From Rutidosis leptorrhynchoides (lineage: Eukaryota; Streptophyta; Magnoliopsida; Asterales; Asteraceae): 64,000 bases of DNA. The stretch spans positions 27,666,001 to 27,730,000 of the forward strand of contig NC_092341.1 in the NCBI RefSeq assembly GCF_046630445.1, given 5' to 3'. Under the pieces are notes generated by a model. The model worked only from the letters and a program-made list of their open reading frames with translations. It did not search any database and was not told the DNA's origin. A program made the position numbers and the translations under genes. Numbering within the stretch: position 1 is the stretch's first letter; the number at the start of each line of letters is the position of its first letter. Below are positions 1 through 11,738 of this stretch, one piece after another.

Positions 1-2224
1 GATCACGATGTTATTAGTCTTCAGGTTATAGACTCGGTAGCCTTTAGACTGTGTGCTGTAGCCCAAGAATATTCCTTTTTCTGATTTTTCTTGGAGCTTG
101 TGACGTTTCTCCTTAGGAACGTGGATGTAGCAAATACTCCCAAATACTCGCAGATGTTTCGCTGACGGTTTCCTTCCACTTCATGCCTCTATCGGAGTCT
201 TGTTTTCTACGGGTTTCGTGGGACATCAATTTAGTATATATACAGCTGTGTATACAGCTTCAGCCCAGAAACTGTTTGGAAGACCTTTTTCGTGTATCAT
301 TGTTTTGGCCATTTCCACTACAGTTCTATTTTTGCGTTCAGAGACGCCATTTTGCTCAGGAGCGTAACCAACAGTGAGTTGACGTTTAACTCCTTCATCT
401 TCACAGAATTTATTATACTGTGTAGAGGTGTATTCTTTTCCTCTATCACTCCTTAGTGTTTTAATATAATGGCCACTACTCTTTTCTACGAAGTTTTTGA
501 ACTTCTTGAATATCGTAAATACTTCAGATTTTTCACGCATGAAATAAACCCACGTCATTCTAGAATAGTCATCGATGAAGAGGATAAAGTACCTGTTTTG
601 GTTAAGTGACGGGGTCCTCATTGGTCCACAAACATCAGTGTGCACCAGCTCCAGTATACCTTTCGCTCTCCAGGCTTTGTCACGAGGGAAAGGTTTTCGA
701 TGTTGCTTGCCCATCACACAGCTCTCACACGTGTCGTTGATCTCTTCTATGCTTGGCAAGTCTCTCATCATATTTTTTTGTTGAAGGATTTTAAGTGCGT
801 GAAAGTTAAAGTGGCCAAATCTTCGATGCATAGCCATGATTCTTCGACTTGGACTTTCATGGCTGTATCTCTGATATACTGACAACGAAGCGGAAAGTTG
901 CGGTTCTCCATTGGCACCTCGGCTATTAGTTTATAGTTGTTTTTCTTGTCACTAATAACACATGATTTGTCTTCGAAGAGTAAAGAGTATCCGTGCTCCA
1001 TCATTTGACCAACACTTAGCAAGTTACTTGCTAGGCTTGGTACTAGAAGAACGTCATTGATAGATCGAGTGACGTTATTAGTTTGAACAGTAATAGTACC
1101 TTTGCCTTTAGTATCAACAAGCGCTCCATTCCCTAGTTTGACGCGGGATTTTACTGACGTGTTGATACTATGAAATAACTTCTCATCTCCTGTCATGTGG
1201 TTGCTGCACCCACTGTCGATCAACCAAGTATCGTCTCTCTGTTTATTTGGGACATGGCAGGCATAGAATAGCTGATTTTTGTTCTCCGGTATATCTTCAC
1301 TTTCTTCCGTGAAGTTAGCTCGATGATTTTGTTTTAAACGGCAATCTTTTTCTAGATGCCCAAATCTTTTGCAGTTATTGCATTGTGGCTTTCCTTTGTG
1401 GAAACAATCTTTCTCCAAGTGGTTTGTCTTTTTGCAAATACCGCATGGAGGGTAGCTTTTTCTTCTTTGATCAAACCCGGTTCTGGGTTTATCTCCTCCT
1501 TTCGAATTTTCTTGAAAATTTCTTTTCCCCCCATTATTAGATTTTTGAGACCTTAATTTGAATTTAGACTGAAAGGCACTTTCGAGTGAGTTTTCACTAC
1601 GCCAACTCAGTCTAGCCTCATATGCTTCAAGAGAGCCAACTAATTCCGTTACTGACAGAGCCTCGATGTCTTTTGACTCTTCAATAGCGGTAATGACATG
1701 ATCGTATTTTTCAGTCATACTATGATCCTTTTATCAGTTATAGAATCTCCATAGGCTCTCATTTGATTTACTATTTCTTTAATTCTAGAATAGTAATCTT
1801 TTACGGTCTCAGTGTCTTTCATATTTAAATTTTCAAAATCTCTCCTTAGAGTTAGTAGTTTGACGGATCTCACCTTGACATTTCCTTGAAATTCTTCTTG
1901 AAGAATCTTCCACGCCTCTTTGGCTGTCGTAGCTCCCATAATTCGTGGAAAGATAGACGGCGTCAAGGCTTGTTGGATGTAGCCTAGAGCAGCAGCATTT
2001 CTTACAACATTTTTGTTGTATTTTTCCTGTTCTTCCGCGGACAGAGTTTCGACGTCTTTTGGAGTTGTGAACCCGACTTCGACAATATCCCACAAGCTTT
2101 GTGCTTGGAAATATGTCTTCATTCGAATACTCCAAAAATCATAGTTGTCGCCATCAAAGATGGGGACCGGAATATTATACGCACCAACGGTAGTCATGGT
2201 GTACTCGAACAAACGCCCAACCTG

Positions 2225-2236
2225 GCTCTGATACCA
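2225..2236 (-). promoter_or_regulatory. Primer binding site (tRNA-Met) of element A
   Basis: On the minus strand this reads TGGTATCAGAGC, the standard complement of the 3' end of plant initiator tRNA-Met, two bases inside the LTR edge. Confidence 0.88.
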
Positions 2237-2238
2237 CT

Positions 2239-2587
2239 TGTTATAATACTTGTGTATTTAGAATTATTAAAAGTTAATTGGTTTTAATTTATATGTTATG
2301 AGGGGACGTTTGGTTTTGTAGGAATATGGAGAAATAGGATAGAAAGACTTGTATTAAAAATGCAACACCTTTTATTGCTTTTGGATTTAGTTGTTGTTCC
2401 ACATCTATCATCAACATCATCATCCTATTTATAGCATCACTTATGTCGGTTATTATTATTCTAGTATATTCTGATTTCTTTTTGCTAACTAACTTCTAGA
2501 CATTTATATGATAAATATCTAAGATCATATCACTAATAAATATTAGTTAATTCTAGAATAGTGTGGAAAGACATTAATAATTTAACA
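2239..2587 (-). repeat. 5' LTR of copia element A
   Basis: 349 bp LTR with ends TGTTA...TAACA. Its inner edge abuts the primer site. On the minus strand it holds a TATAAATA-like box (CTATAAATAGG, plus position about 2427-2437). The bases just outside, CTTCT at 2588-2592, are the likely right-hand copy of a 5 bp target duplication; the other copy is outside the window. Confidence 0.85.
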
Positions 2588-2675
2588 CTTCTTTTACGGG
2601 CAACAAAGATTGTATGCGGTGAACCAAATCGACAACATCTTCTAATCGTTGTCCGCTTCTCTTCACCTCCTCCAT
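2588..2675 (-). pseudogene. F-box gene copy (unit 1), first exon stub cut by element A
   Basis: The minus strand from the ATG at 2675 encodes a protein start beginning MEEVKRSGQRLEDVVDLVH and running to LLPVKEV, where copia element A begins. It matches residues 26-55 of the intact F-box proteins at 9985-11574 and 38834-40423, and the bases upstream (CCCGGAG before ATG) also match. Unlike those genes it has a single copy of the MEEVKRS...IQSLL segment. The rest of the gene should lie beyond the left edge, on the far side of element A. It is a host gene interrupted by an insertion. Confidence 0.85.
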
Positions 2676-3442
2676 CTCCGGGTACCTAATTACCGTACTA
2701 CAGAATTCATGATTATAGTAAATACTATGAGGTATATTATTCTTGTTGTTATTATTATGACGATTACGATTATAATTATGATTATGATCATGATTATGAT
2801 ATAATAATAGTATATAGTAATACCAATAAAAAAATATATGCAGAAAAACATATGCATCCATTACCCAACCCACCCATTTAACCACGACTGATCAATCAAT
2901 CAATTATTCATTCAGTATAAGAAAAAAGTCCAAATTGATTTCCAACTTAAGTTTTACTTAAGAATTACCTTGAAAAAGATTAAATCAAGAAACGAACTTA
3001 ACTAGCATGATCAATGTATAAGGATATAAGTTTGATATCAGATTTGATTTATAAATCTATCAAAACGATCCCGCGTGTACATTTGTGACATAACTTTTAA
3101 TCATTTTCTTTTGTCACCAGCATGTTCTTTATTACTCCGTATATTTCTTTCTATAACTCATGTCAATATTTATGAGTTGTTTTTTGAGTTAGTTATTGGA
3201 CCTGTGATCCAACAGTGGCAATCTCAACCCATTCATTAGAATAATTATTAATGCTTATTGACAGTGGATCAAATGGATATAATACTAAATTTACCGGCCA
3301 ATGCATTTTATAACCGGTGGTCCCGGCAGTGGAGTTGAATTCATGTTTTGTTCCCTTCTACTTATCCAATGCTATTATTATCAATATAAACCCAGTTACC
3401 CAAACTCACTCTTCATCAAAAGTGAAGACAAATGCAATCAAA
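2676..3442. other. 5' flank of F-box unit 1, no gene seen
   Basis: AT-rich spacer that aligns by eye with the 5' flanks of units 2 and 3. For example 2881-3020 resembles 13243-13445 and 41040-41225 (ACGACTGATCAATCAATC and CGAACTTAACTAGC are shared). It contains an impure CATTAT/TTAT-rich stretch near 2735-2825. No convincing coding sequence. Confidence 0.7.
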
Positions 3443-4170
3443 TGTTGGAGTATGGAGTCGTTAAACAAACAAGAAAACTGAATCTGGGCTGTGATGCGGC
3501 GCATCATAGGTGGATGCGGCGCATCTATGCAAGCAAAATGGTTCGAAGGTTTTGGATGCGGCGTTTCAAGCTGATATGGCACATCAAAGGGCAGAGATGC
3601 GGCGCATCTCCTTCAGATGCGGCGCATCTGATGCCAGTTCTTGAATCTGCATTCGTGGAAAGCAAAGGGATGCGGCACATTCCTTGGTGATGCGGCGCAT
3701 CGCCTGCATGTTAGCAAGTTGTCAACTTGCACACTTGACATCCGAGCATGCTTAGCCTACCTTTCACTTTTGGTGCAAAATTGGATACTTTACACCTAAA
3801 ATTAGGGCTGTGATCATGCCAATACAAGGTGTAAAGCATGGCTAGTTGGTTCTAAGTTGATGATTACTAGCACACTTGAAGATCAAGTTGAAGTTTGGTT
3901 GTTCTTGTTCTCTCCTATATATAGAACTCATTGTATGCAATTGTAACACACCACATACAAATATTCAGAAAATAAACACTCTCTAGTTGGTCCGTGGACT
4001 AAAGCAATCACAACGATTGCATATAACCACGTTATATCTTGTGTCGATTTATTTTTTCTCATTTATTATCTTTCGTTCATTAAGTGGGTTTGAGTGATCT
4101 TGATAGTATCACTACTCGGCTAGTAATCTTGTAGAATTACTAGCATTGTTTGGGTCCTTATATCCTAACA
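3443..4170 (+). repeat. 5' LTR of copia B
   Basis: 728 bp, ends TGTTGG...CTAACA. It carries an array of GATGCGGCGCATC-type palindromes (3493-3701) in its first third and a TATA-like box TATATATAGAA near 3916. Confidence 0.93.
3493..3701. repeat. Palindrome array in 5' LTR of copia B
   Basis: About eight units of GATGCGGCGCATC or close variants, irregularly spaced. Each is a near-perfect inverted repeat about a central base. Confidence 0.85.
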
Positions 4171-4171
4171 A

Positions 4172-4185
4172 CTGGTATCTAGAGC
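4172..4185 (+). promoter_or_regulatory. Primer binding site (tRNA-Met type) of copia B
   Basis: CTGGTATCTAGAGC directly after the LTR. It differs from the usual TGGTATCAGAGC by one inserted T. Confidence 0.75.
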
Positions 4186-7100
4186 ACAAGGTTTCGTTAA
4201 GGGAACGATGGCGGAAGATGGAAAGTTTAGAATCGACCGATTCGATGGGAGAGACTTTGGCTTTTGGAAGATACAAATTGAAGATTACTTGTATCAAAAG
4301 AAGCTACACCAACCCTTGTTAGAGACCAAGCCCGAAAGCATGGACGATGCCGATTGGACGCTTTTGGATCGTCAAGCTTTGGGTGCTATTCGTCTTTCAC
4401 TTGCTAAGAACGTTGCATACAATGTTGTGAATGAGAAGACGACGTTTGCTTGCTTGAAAGCACTCTCTAACATGTATGAGAAACCTACCGCTGCAAATAA
4501 GGTATTTCTCATGCATCAATTGTTTAATACTAAGATGAAGGAAGGTACGAGTGCAACAGATCATATCAATGAATTTAATAATAACGTTTCAAGACTTGAA
4601 TCGGTAGAGATTAAGTTTGATGATGAACTATAAGCACTTATCTTGCTTTCATCATTACCGGAAAGTTGGTCGGGTACGGTTACCGCGGTTAGTAGCTCTA
4701 CGGGAACTACTAAGCTAGCGTTTGAAGCTATAAGGGATTTGATTCTTGGTGAAGATACTCGTAGGAGAAACTCGGGAGAATCAACGTCCGGTTCTTTGTT
4801 AAGTACCGACAACCGGGGTAATAAATTTGAACGCGGTGACAAGAAGGGTAGGAAGAAGTCTAAGAAGAGGAATCCATCGAAAGATAGAAGTGAAGTTACT
4901 TGTTGGGGATGCAATCAAAAAGGGCACTTTCAAAGGAATTGCAAAAATGGTTCCGCGAAAGGTGTAAACCTGGCCGAAGGGGAAAGTGATGATGCACTTT
5001 TGTGTAGTGTTGAAAATTCTATGGAGTCTTGGATTTTAGATTCGGGAGCTTCGTTTCATGCTACTCATGTCAAAAGCATGATGAAGAATTTTCTTTCATA
5101 TCAAGGCAAGGTGAGATTGGCGGACAACAAGAAACTCAATATAGAGGGTATTGGAGATGTTGTTTTGAAGACTACTCTTGGTTCTAATTGGACTTTGAAG
5201 AATGCAAGGTACATTCCTAAATTGAAAAGGAAACTTATTTTGGTTGGTCAATTAGATGATGAAGGTAACGCGGTTACTTTTGAAAATTGCCAATGGAAGG
5301 TGGTTAAGGGTAGTTGTGTAGTGGCTCGTGGACATAAAAGGGGAACTCTTTATATGGTTGAAGTGTTAGATGAAGACACGGTGGTTGCTATGGTTAATGT
5401 TAAGTCCGAATCAACTCTATGGCACCGAAGACTCGGGCATATGAGTGAGAAGGGTATGAAGATGCTCATTTCGAGTGGGAGGATTCCGAACTTGAAAAAG
5501 GTGGAACTTGGGTTTTACGAACCATGTACATATGGGAAGCAAAAGAAGGTTACTTTTGGGAAGTCGTGGAATGCACCTAAGTTAGAGAAATTGGAGCTCG
5601 TTCATACGGATGTGTTTGGTCCAACCAATGTAGAATCACATGGAGGTTCTCGTTATTATGTCACCTTCATTGACGACTCCACACGAAAGGTATGGGTTTA
5701 CTTTCTTAAAGCTAAATCCGATGTATTTAATACTTTTGTGAAGTGGAAAGCTATGGTAGAAAATGAAACCAACTTGAAAGTCAAGTGCTTGAAGTCGGAT
5801 AATGGAGGAGAATATGGTAGTCTTGAGTTTAAAGACCATTGTGCAAAGCTCGGTATTAGAATGTTGAAAACAGTACCGGAAACATCGCAACACAATAGGG
5901 TCGCCGAACGTATGAATCGTATGTTAAATGAAAGGGCTAAGAGTATGAGACTACATGCCGGTTTGCCTAAGATGTTTTTGGGCAGATGCGGTTAATACGG
6001 CGGCTTATTTGATAAATAGAGTACCCTCAACACCGTTGGGTTTTCGAATTCCCGAGGAAGAATGGCAAGGTAAGAATGTGAGTTATGGTCACCTTAGGAT
6101 CTTTGGGTGTAATGCATATGTGAAGACCAAAGATGCGGATAGAGACAAGCTTGAAGCTAATTCAAAGAAGTGTATTTTCATAGGCTACGGGTCGGATGAA
6201 ATGGGCTATCGTTGTTGGGAAAACGAGGCTAGAAAAGTAATTCGTTCGCGAGATGTTACTTTTGATGAAGATTCGGTCTATGGAAAACCGGAAACGGGGA
6301 GTCCTAAACCGAGTCAAGTTACTTTTGACGATGTTTCTATTGATGATCTTGCAGGTTCTAGTGGGAGTTTGAGAAACAATGAATTGCCAAATGATGGTGA
6401 GGCGTCAGAAAATGCTAATGATGGGGATGGTTCGAAAAGCGGTGATGATTCCGAACATAGTGCGAGTTCTAGTGATGAGGAGGATACAAATGAAACCGGT
6501 CCAACCATTCCGATTACTCCTACACCAAGACGCTCGACTAGAGTGCCCAAACCTAATCCTAGGTATTACCCATCAGCAAACTACTTGCTCTATACCGAGA
6601 ATGGTGAACCCAAAAGTTACTTTGAGGCAAGGAAGACAAAAGAATCCATACAATGGGAGCTTGCCATGAAAGAAGAGATGGGATCACTTGAGAAGAACAA
6701 GACTTGGTCACTAGTGAAGTTACCTCATGATAAAAGGGCATTGCAAAGCAAATGGGTGTATAGAATTAAGAATGAGTTAGATGGAAAGAGAAGGTACAAG
6801 GCTCGTTTGGTAGTCAAAGGCTTTCAACAAATGGAAGGGGTTGACTACAAAGAGATATTTTCACCGGTAGTTAAAATGACTACTATCCATTTGGTACTTT
6901 CTATGGTTGCAACCGAAGACTTACATCTTGAGCAACTAGATGTAAAAACTGCATTCTTACATGGTGATCTTGTTGAAGAGATCTACATGAGGCAACCCGA
7001 GGGCTTTGAGGTAAAGGGTAAAGAGAAGTGGGTTTGTAAGCTAAAGAAAAGTTTGTATGGATTGAAACAAGCACCTCGGCAATAGTACTTGAAGTTTGAC

Positions 7101-8353
7101 GAGTTTATGAAGAAGATTGGTTTCTTAAGATGTGAATCGGATCACTGTTGCTACTTGAAGAAATTCAAATCTTCTTACATAATCTTATTGTTGTATGTTG
7201 ATGACATGTTGCTTGCAGGTTCTAACATGTCCGAAATTAACAAGTTGAAGGGATTACTTTCCCGAGAATTCAAGATGAAAGATCTTGGTGGTGCTAAGCA
7301 AATACTTGGCATGAGTATTGTGCGTGATCGTGTGAAGGGTACTCTATACTTGTCTCAATCTAAATATATTGAGAAAGTAGTAGAGAGGTTCAACATGAAA
7401 GATTCAAAGGCTCGTTCTATGCCTTTGGGAAGCACCTTAAAACTGTCGAAAAGTCAATCACCAAAGACGGAAAGAGACAAGAAAGATATGGAAAAGGTTC
7501 CATATGCATCGGCCATGGGTAGTATTATATATGACATGGTTTGTACAAGACCCGATATTGCTCAAGCAGTGGGAGTTGTAAGTCGTTATATGTCTAATCC
7601 GGGGAAAGAGCATTGGGAAGCGGTCAAATGGTTGCTTCGTTATTTGAAAGGTACTTCTAATATGGGATTGTGTTTCTCTAAAAACAATCTCATACTTAGA
7701 GGCTATGCGGATGCTAATTTGGGTGGATGTGATGATTCGGGGAAAAGCACTACGGGTTATGTTTTCACAATGGGGAAGACGGCGATTAGTTGGTTATCTC
7801 GATTGCAAAAGAGTGTTGCTTTGTCAACCACCGAAGCCGAATACTTGGCTATTGCGGAAGCTTCTAAAGAGCTAGTGTGGTTGAAGAACTTCTTAGGTAA
7901 GTTGGGTAAAAGACAAGACTATTGCGTCTTGTATTGTGATAATCAAAGTGCGGTTCATCTTGGAAAGAATCCGGTGTTTCATAGTCGTACGAAACACATC
8001 AAGATAAGGTATCATTTTATTCGACAACATATAAATGATGGCACTTTATTCTTGGAGAAAATCCTTGGTACAAAGAATCCTGCAAATATGTTTACTAAGG
8101 TGGTCACGACGGAGAAATTTAGGTTTTGCATTACCTCAATTGGTCTTCTCACGAATTGATGAGAGAAGACCCCAGCTAGAGATTTGAATGGTGTTACAAG
8201 TTTAACAAGTAGTATTGAAGACCTTTTATTGAAAGTCTACTCATCCGAAGTATGTGTTGAGCGTGCGTGTTCCAAATGGTATTTGGCGGTAATCGAAGGT
8301 GGTTTAATGTTCTAGGTTAATTCATTGATATAATTGGAGTTTGTTCAAAGTCT

Positions 8354-8367
8354 CCAAGTGGGAGATT
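8354..8367 (+). promoter_or_regulatory. Polypurine tract of copia B
   Basis: The purine-rich stretch AAGTGGGAGAT directly before the 3' LTR is in the normal place for plus-strand priming. Confidence 0.7.
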
Positions 8368-9134
8368 TGTTGGAGTATGGAGTCATTAAACAAACAAGAA
8401 AACTGAATCTGGGCTGTGATGTGGCGCATCATAGGTGGATGCGGCGCATCTATGCAAGCAAAATGGTTCGGAGGTTTTGGATGCGGCGTTTCAAGCTGAT
8501 ATGGCGCATCAAAGGGCAGAGATGCGGCGCATCTCCTTCAGATGCGGCGCATCTGATGCCAGTTCTTGAATCTGCATTCGTGGAAAGCAAAGGGATGCGG
8601 CGCATTCCTTGGTGATGCGGCTCATTCCTTGGTGATGCGGCGCATTCCTTGGTGATGCGGCGCATCGCCTGCCTGTCAGGAAGTTGTCAACTTGCACACT
8701 TGACATTCGAACATGCTTAGCCTACCTTTCACTTTTGGTGCAAAGTTGGATACTTTACACCTAAAATTAGGGCTGTGATCATGCCAATACAAGGTGTAAA
8801 GCATGGCTAGTTGGTTCTAAGTTGATGATTACTAGTACACTTGAAGATCAAGTTGAAGTTTGGTTGTTCTTGTACTCCTATATATAGAACTCATTGTATG
8901 CAATTGTAACACACCACATACAAATAATCAGAAAATAAACACTCTCTAGTTGGTCCGTGGACTAAAGCAATCACAACGATTGCATATAACCACGTTATAT
9001 CTTGTGTCGATTTATTTTTTTCGCATTTATTATCTTTTGTTCATTAAGTGGGTTTGAGTGATCTTGATAGTATCACTACTCGGCTAGTAATCTTGCAGAA
9101 TTACTAGCGTTGTTTGGGTCCTTATATGCTAACA
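8368..9134 (+). repeat. 3' LTR of copia B
   Basis: 767 bp. It is longer than the 5' LTR mainly because of two extra units of a tandem block (TTCCTTGGTGATGCGGC-type) near 8600-8660. The LTR piece at 37327-37983 resembles this LTR more than the 5' one (for example GCCTGCCTGTCAG and CATTCGAACATG). Confidence 0.93.
8418..8666. repeat. Palindrome array in 3' LTR of copia B
   Basis: About ten units of GATGCGGCGCATC or variants, including two extra copies relative to the 5' LTR. Confidence 0.85.
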
Positions 9135-9984
9135 TCAAATAATAAATAGATCAATGTGCATACAACATGGTATGAAAATTACCTACTGACTTGCGCACAT
9201 TGAACCCTTCAATGCAACGAAAACATATTTGCATTGATTCAAAAAGTTTTATTTGAAGCATGGCAGAAAACCAATGTAAAGCTAAAAGTGCCTGGATGAC
9301 AATTGACAAATACCCATCAAAGCACTAAAAATAATACTCTGTACTACTTAAAAACAGGTTTTGTAATATTATACTTATATCAGTAGTTAATATTTCATAT
9401 AAACCCAATCTTAGTTTACTTAGCTGCTTATAGCTTATGTGAATTTTAGTTAAGGTTGCTTCTAATCACATTACTGATCACAGGTAGAATGAAACTTGCT
9501 GTGGCATGCATTATTAATCACAGGTAGAACGAAACTTTAACTTACAAAGACACAAAGCACCACAAACATTTTTATTATACAACAAATTCTTTGAATTAAA
9601 TAATAAATTTGGGGATCAAATAATCAAAGATCTAATCTAATTAGGTCCAGTTTTGTACATCTAAAATGTGACTAAGAATGATATGTTCAACGACGCACCT
9701 TTTCCTACATTTGGGTCTCCATGTATATATTATCGGCATTCATGTACTTGTAACAACATAAGAACAGGAAAACTTTAGAAATACTACTTATATCAAAAGA
9801 ATCGTTCAGTCATATAAAATTTCAATTTCGATAACTAATAAAACAGCATAAAATAAAACTTCAATTAAGTATGTAGGTAACATGAAATGTAAATCAACGT
9901 AACCCCCATTAGGTAAAAGGAAATCAAACAAACATTAAATCAAACAAAACAATTGCATGAAATATGAGCTGAGCACGCATGTTT
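9135..9984. other. 3' flank of F-box unit 2, no gene seen
   Basis: AT-rich spacer, almost identical to 37984-38833. It contains a short direct repeat (CACAGGTAGAAtGAAACTT near 9479-9498 and again near 9520). A similar stretch recurs at about 20048-20105. Confidence 0.75.
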
Positions 9985-11574
9985 TTAGAGAGAGCCCCAG
10001 TTTAGTTTCAACTCAAGATCATGGTACCTAATTACTGGACTAGTGTCAGTTAGACCTTCCCACTTATTGTTACGTGGATTTTTAAGCTCGATGTGTTTCA
10101 AACCTAACGTTTTCCTTTTCATCAGTTCACTTAATAAGCTACTATAACTATTGCATACATTAGTTGTTATGTAATTGGGATGGCAAATTCTAAACAGTGC
10201 ATCAAAATATGAAGGGTGCACCCGGCCTTCGCCTGAAAAGATATCAAACGATAGTTTGTGCACGTTTGTAGCCGGAAATGGGAACCGTGTTTCGAGATCA
10301 TCAATATCCATGTCCAGTACATCATCCTCATGAGAAAAATCAAATCTTATTCCAATGTCAAACTCGCTTGATAAATTGAGAAATTCCCTCATCTTATTAA
10401 GACAATGATTATCCGTGGGCTTCCCTAATTCGAGACGACCAAGCTGAATTTTTCCCGGAGTAGTATGATTTTGAAACGATAGATTAGGAATTGTGGGGCT
10501 TTTGTAAAACAAATGAATTAATTTAGGAGCAGAAACTTGTAAGTCGTCGATCTGCCTGTCTTTAAGCAACATTAGGGACAGTTTTTTCAACGACGCACTT
10601 GTAATATCCAACCTTTTCGGACTCCAGTGACAAAATCTAAGATCCAAACTCTCGAGAAAAGGTAATTTCGATTTGATGTTATCAGCAAATGCAACATCTA
10701 TCATGACATCGAATAATCTCAACTCGACCACTCTACTTAATGAATCAAAATTGAATGACCTTGGAATGGGTAAAGAAAAGTACTTCAAATTTTGAAGGTT
10801 AGGGACATCATCAACTTCCAATATTTTATATCTTTTTATTGATGCTGCTAATTTAAACTTTTGAAGATAACGCAGATTTTTTATCTTGATCTTCGTAAAG
10901 CCAGTACAGTGTATAAGGCGTATCTTCTCAAGTAATGTACAAGTAGAGAATAAGTTATTAAGTACCTCATCACTTATCTTCACTTTGTACAGCTTGAGTA
11001 CTCTCAATGACACACAGTTGATCACAGGATTCTGAGTCACACAAACACTATCATGACGCTTCGAGTATGTACTCTCAATTTCAAGTCTCTGTAGATTTTC
11101 TCTGGAAAATATCTCATCTGTAAGTATAAAATTGCGTCTTATAGAGTTATAAATTTTGAGGGAAAGCTCTTTAAGACATCTTTGGGTAGCTACGGTTCGT
11201 ATACACTTATTAGCAAGAGAAGATGACTCTTGATCTTCGATTGTTATTCCAAGATCAATACTTTTAATTGGCACGTTGTCTTCATTATACCTTGAGAGAG
11301 TTTGCTCAATAAAGTGCATAATTTCTTGATGTTCATAATCATCAAACCTAAGGGTAGGGATGGTATACCAAGCTTGTTTCCATAACTTTGACAACACACA
11401 AGTTCGAGTCGCTTCTTTTATGGACAACAAAGATTGTATGTGGTGAACCAAATCGACAACATCTTCTAAACATGGCCCGCTTCTCTTCACCTCCTCCATC
11501 TCCAAAGATTGTATGCCGTGAACCAAATCTGAAACATCTTCTAATCGGGGTTCGGTCCTCTTCATCTCATCCAT
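9985..11574 (-). CDS. F-box/LRR-repeat protein, unit 2
   Basis: 529-residue protein of the plant F-box/LRR superfamily. Members act as substrate receptors of SCF (SKP1-CUL1-F-box) ubiquitin ligases; the target here is unknown. The F-box is at about residues 36-77, ending in the typical IKEATRTCVLSKLWKQAW followed by a T-P-L-R-F segment. Leucine-rich stretches follow (about 125-340: LKELSLKIYN, SLRVLKLYKVKISD, LESLDLRFCHW, LKKLSLML), then a C-terminal part with LGLKHIELKNP. No membrane segment or signal peptide is seen. Residues 1-25 (MDEMKRTEPRLEDV...) and 26-50 (MEEVKRSGPCLEDV...) are a tandem duplication absent from unit 1, so translation could also begin at Met26 and still give a whole F-box. 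It is a single uninterrupted reading frame, consistent with an intronless gene. The copy at 38834-40423 differs by one residue (Gln here, His there, in ENLxRLEIE). Assignment to the superfamily is firm; expression is unknown. Confidence 0.87.
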   Translation of the reverse strand: MDEMKRTEPRLEDVSDLVHGIQSLEMEEVKRSGPCLEDVVDLVHHIQSLLSIKEATRTCVLSKLWKQAWYTIPTLRFDDYEHQEIMHFIEQTLSRYNEDNVPIKSIDLGITIEDQESSSLANKCIRTVATQRCLKELSLKIYNSIRRNFILTDEIFSRENLQRLEIESTYSKRHDSVCVTQNPVINCVSLRVLKLYKVKISDEVLNNLFSTCTLLEKIRLIHCTGFTKIKIKNLRYLQKFKLAASIKRYKILEVDDVPNLQNLKYFSLPIPRSFNFDSLSRVVELRLFDVMIDVAFADNIKSKLPFLESLDLRFCHWSPKRLDITSASLKKLSLMLLKDRQIDDLQVSAPKLIHLFYKSPTIPNLSFQNHTTPGKIQLGRLELGKPTDNHCLNKMREFLNLSSEFDIGIRFDFSHEDDVLDMDIDDLETRFPFPATNVHKLSFDIFSGEGRVHPSYFDALFRICHPNYITTNVCNSYSSLLSELMKRKTLGLKHIELKNPRNNKWEGLTDTSPVIRYHDLELKLNWGSL

Positions 11575-11738
11575 CTCCGGGTACCTAATTATAGTAATAC
11601 TATGTGGTACATCATCATCATCAATATATAATAATTGTACTCGTATTATATGTAGTAATAGAAATAAAGAACATATGCATTTAATATTTACTAATAAAAG
11701 TTAAAATTATAAATTAACTAATTTTATTGTTTCATTAA
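11575..11738 (-). other. Proximal 5' flank of F-box unit 2
   Basis: AT-rich upstream region shared with units 1 and 3 (CCCGGAG just before the ATG, then a TAATTA-rich stretch). It should contain the promoter, but I cannot pick out a single convincing TATA box. Helitron 1 begins at its far end. Confidence 0.5.

Larger units (their letters stand above)
1..2587 (-). mobile_element. Ty1/copia LTR element A, 5' part, runs off the left edge
   Basis: A copia element read on the minus strand. Going leftward from its LTR it shows a tRNA-Met primer site, a gag region (about 2210-1400) ending in two CCHC zinc knuckles, an aspartic protease with WLIDSGCSNHMTG near 1205-1240, a pre-integrase domain and the integrase core (HTDVCGP, FIDDYSRMTWVYF, about 220-800), with the integrase C-terminal part reaching the window edge. 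This order, with protease before integrase and RT expected after, is the copia order. Reverse transcriptase, RNase H and the other LTR lie outside the window. The coding part looks broken, with about two or three interruptions. It lies inside an F-box gene copy (see 2588-2675). Lineage within copia is not assigned. Confidence 0.93.
3443..9134 (+). mobile_element. Ty1/copia LTR element B (Tork/Tnt1-like), full length
   Basis: A full-length copia element of 5.69 kb with both LTRs, a perfect 5 bp target duplication (TCAAA at 3438-3442 and 9135-9139), a primer site just after the 5' LTR and a purine-rich tract just before the 3' LTR. Inside, in order: gag (from 4208), CCHC knuckle CWGCNQKGHFQRNC near 4900, protease WILDSGASFHATH near 5030-5065, integrase (HTDVFGP, FIDDSTRKVWVYF, about 5400-5990), RT (about 6640-7300, with LLLYVDDMLLAGS at about 7180-7220), and RNase H (about 7690-8130, AEYLAIAEA). 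The gag resembles the Tork/Tnt1 group. The coding region is broken, with about three interruptions. The two LTRs differ at roughly 20 positions over 730 bp, about 3%, so about 1 million years at the commonly used 1.3e-8 rate. Confidence 0.95.

Noticed and set aside
3301-3690. Open frame beginning MHFITGGPGSG, like a P-loop or serine carboxypeptidase motif
   Set aside because: The motif lacks the P-loop lysine, nothing else of either family follows, and most of the frame is LTR of copia B.
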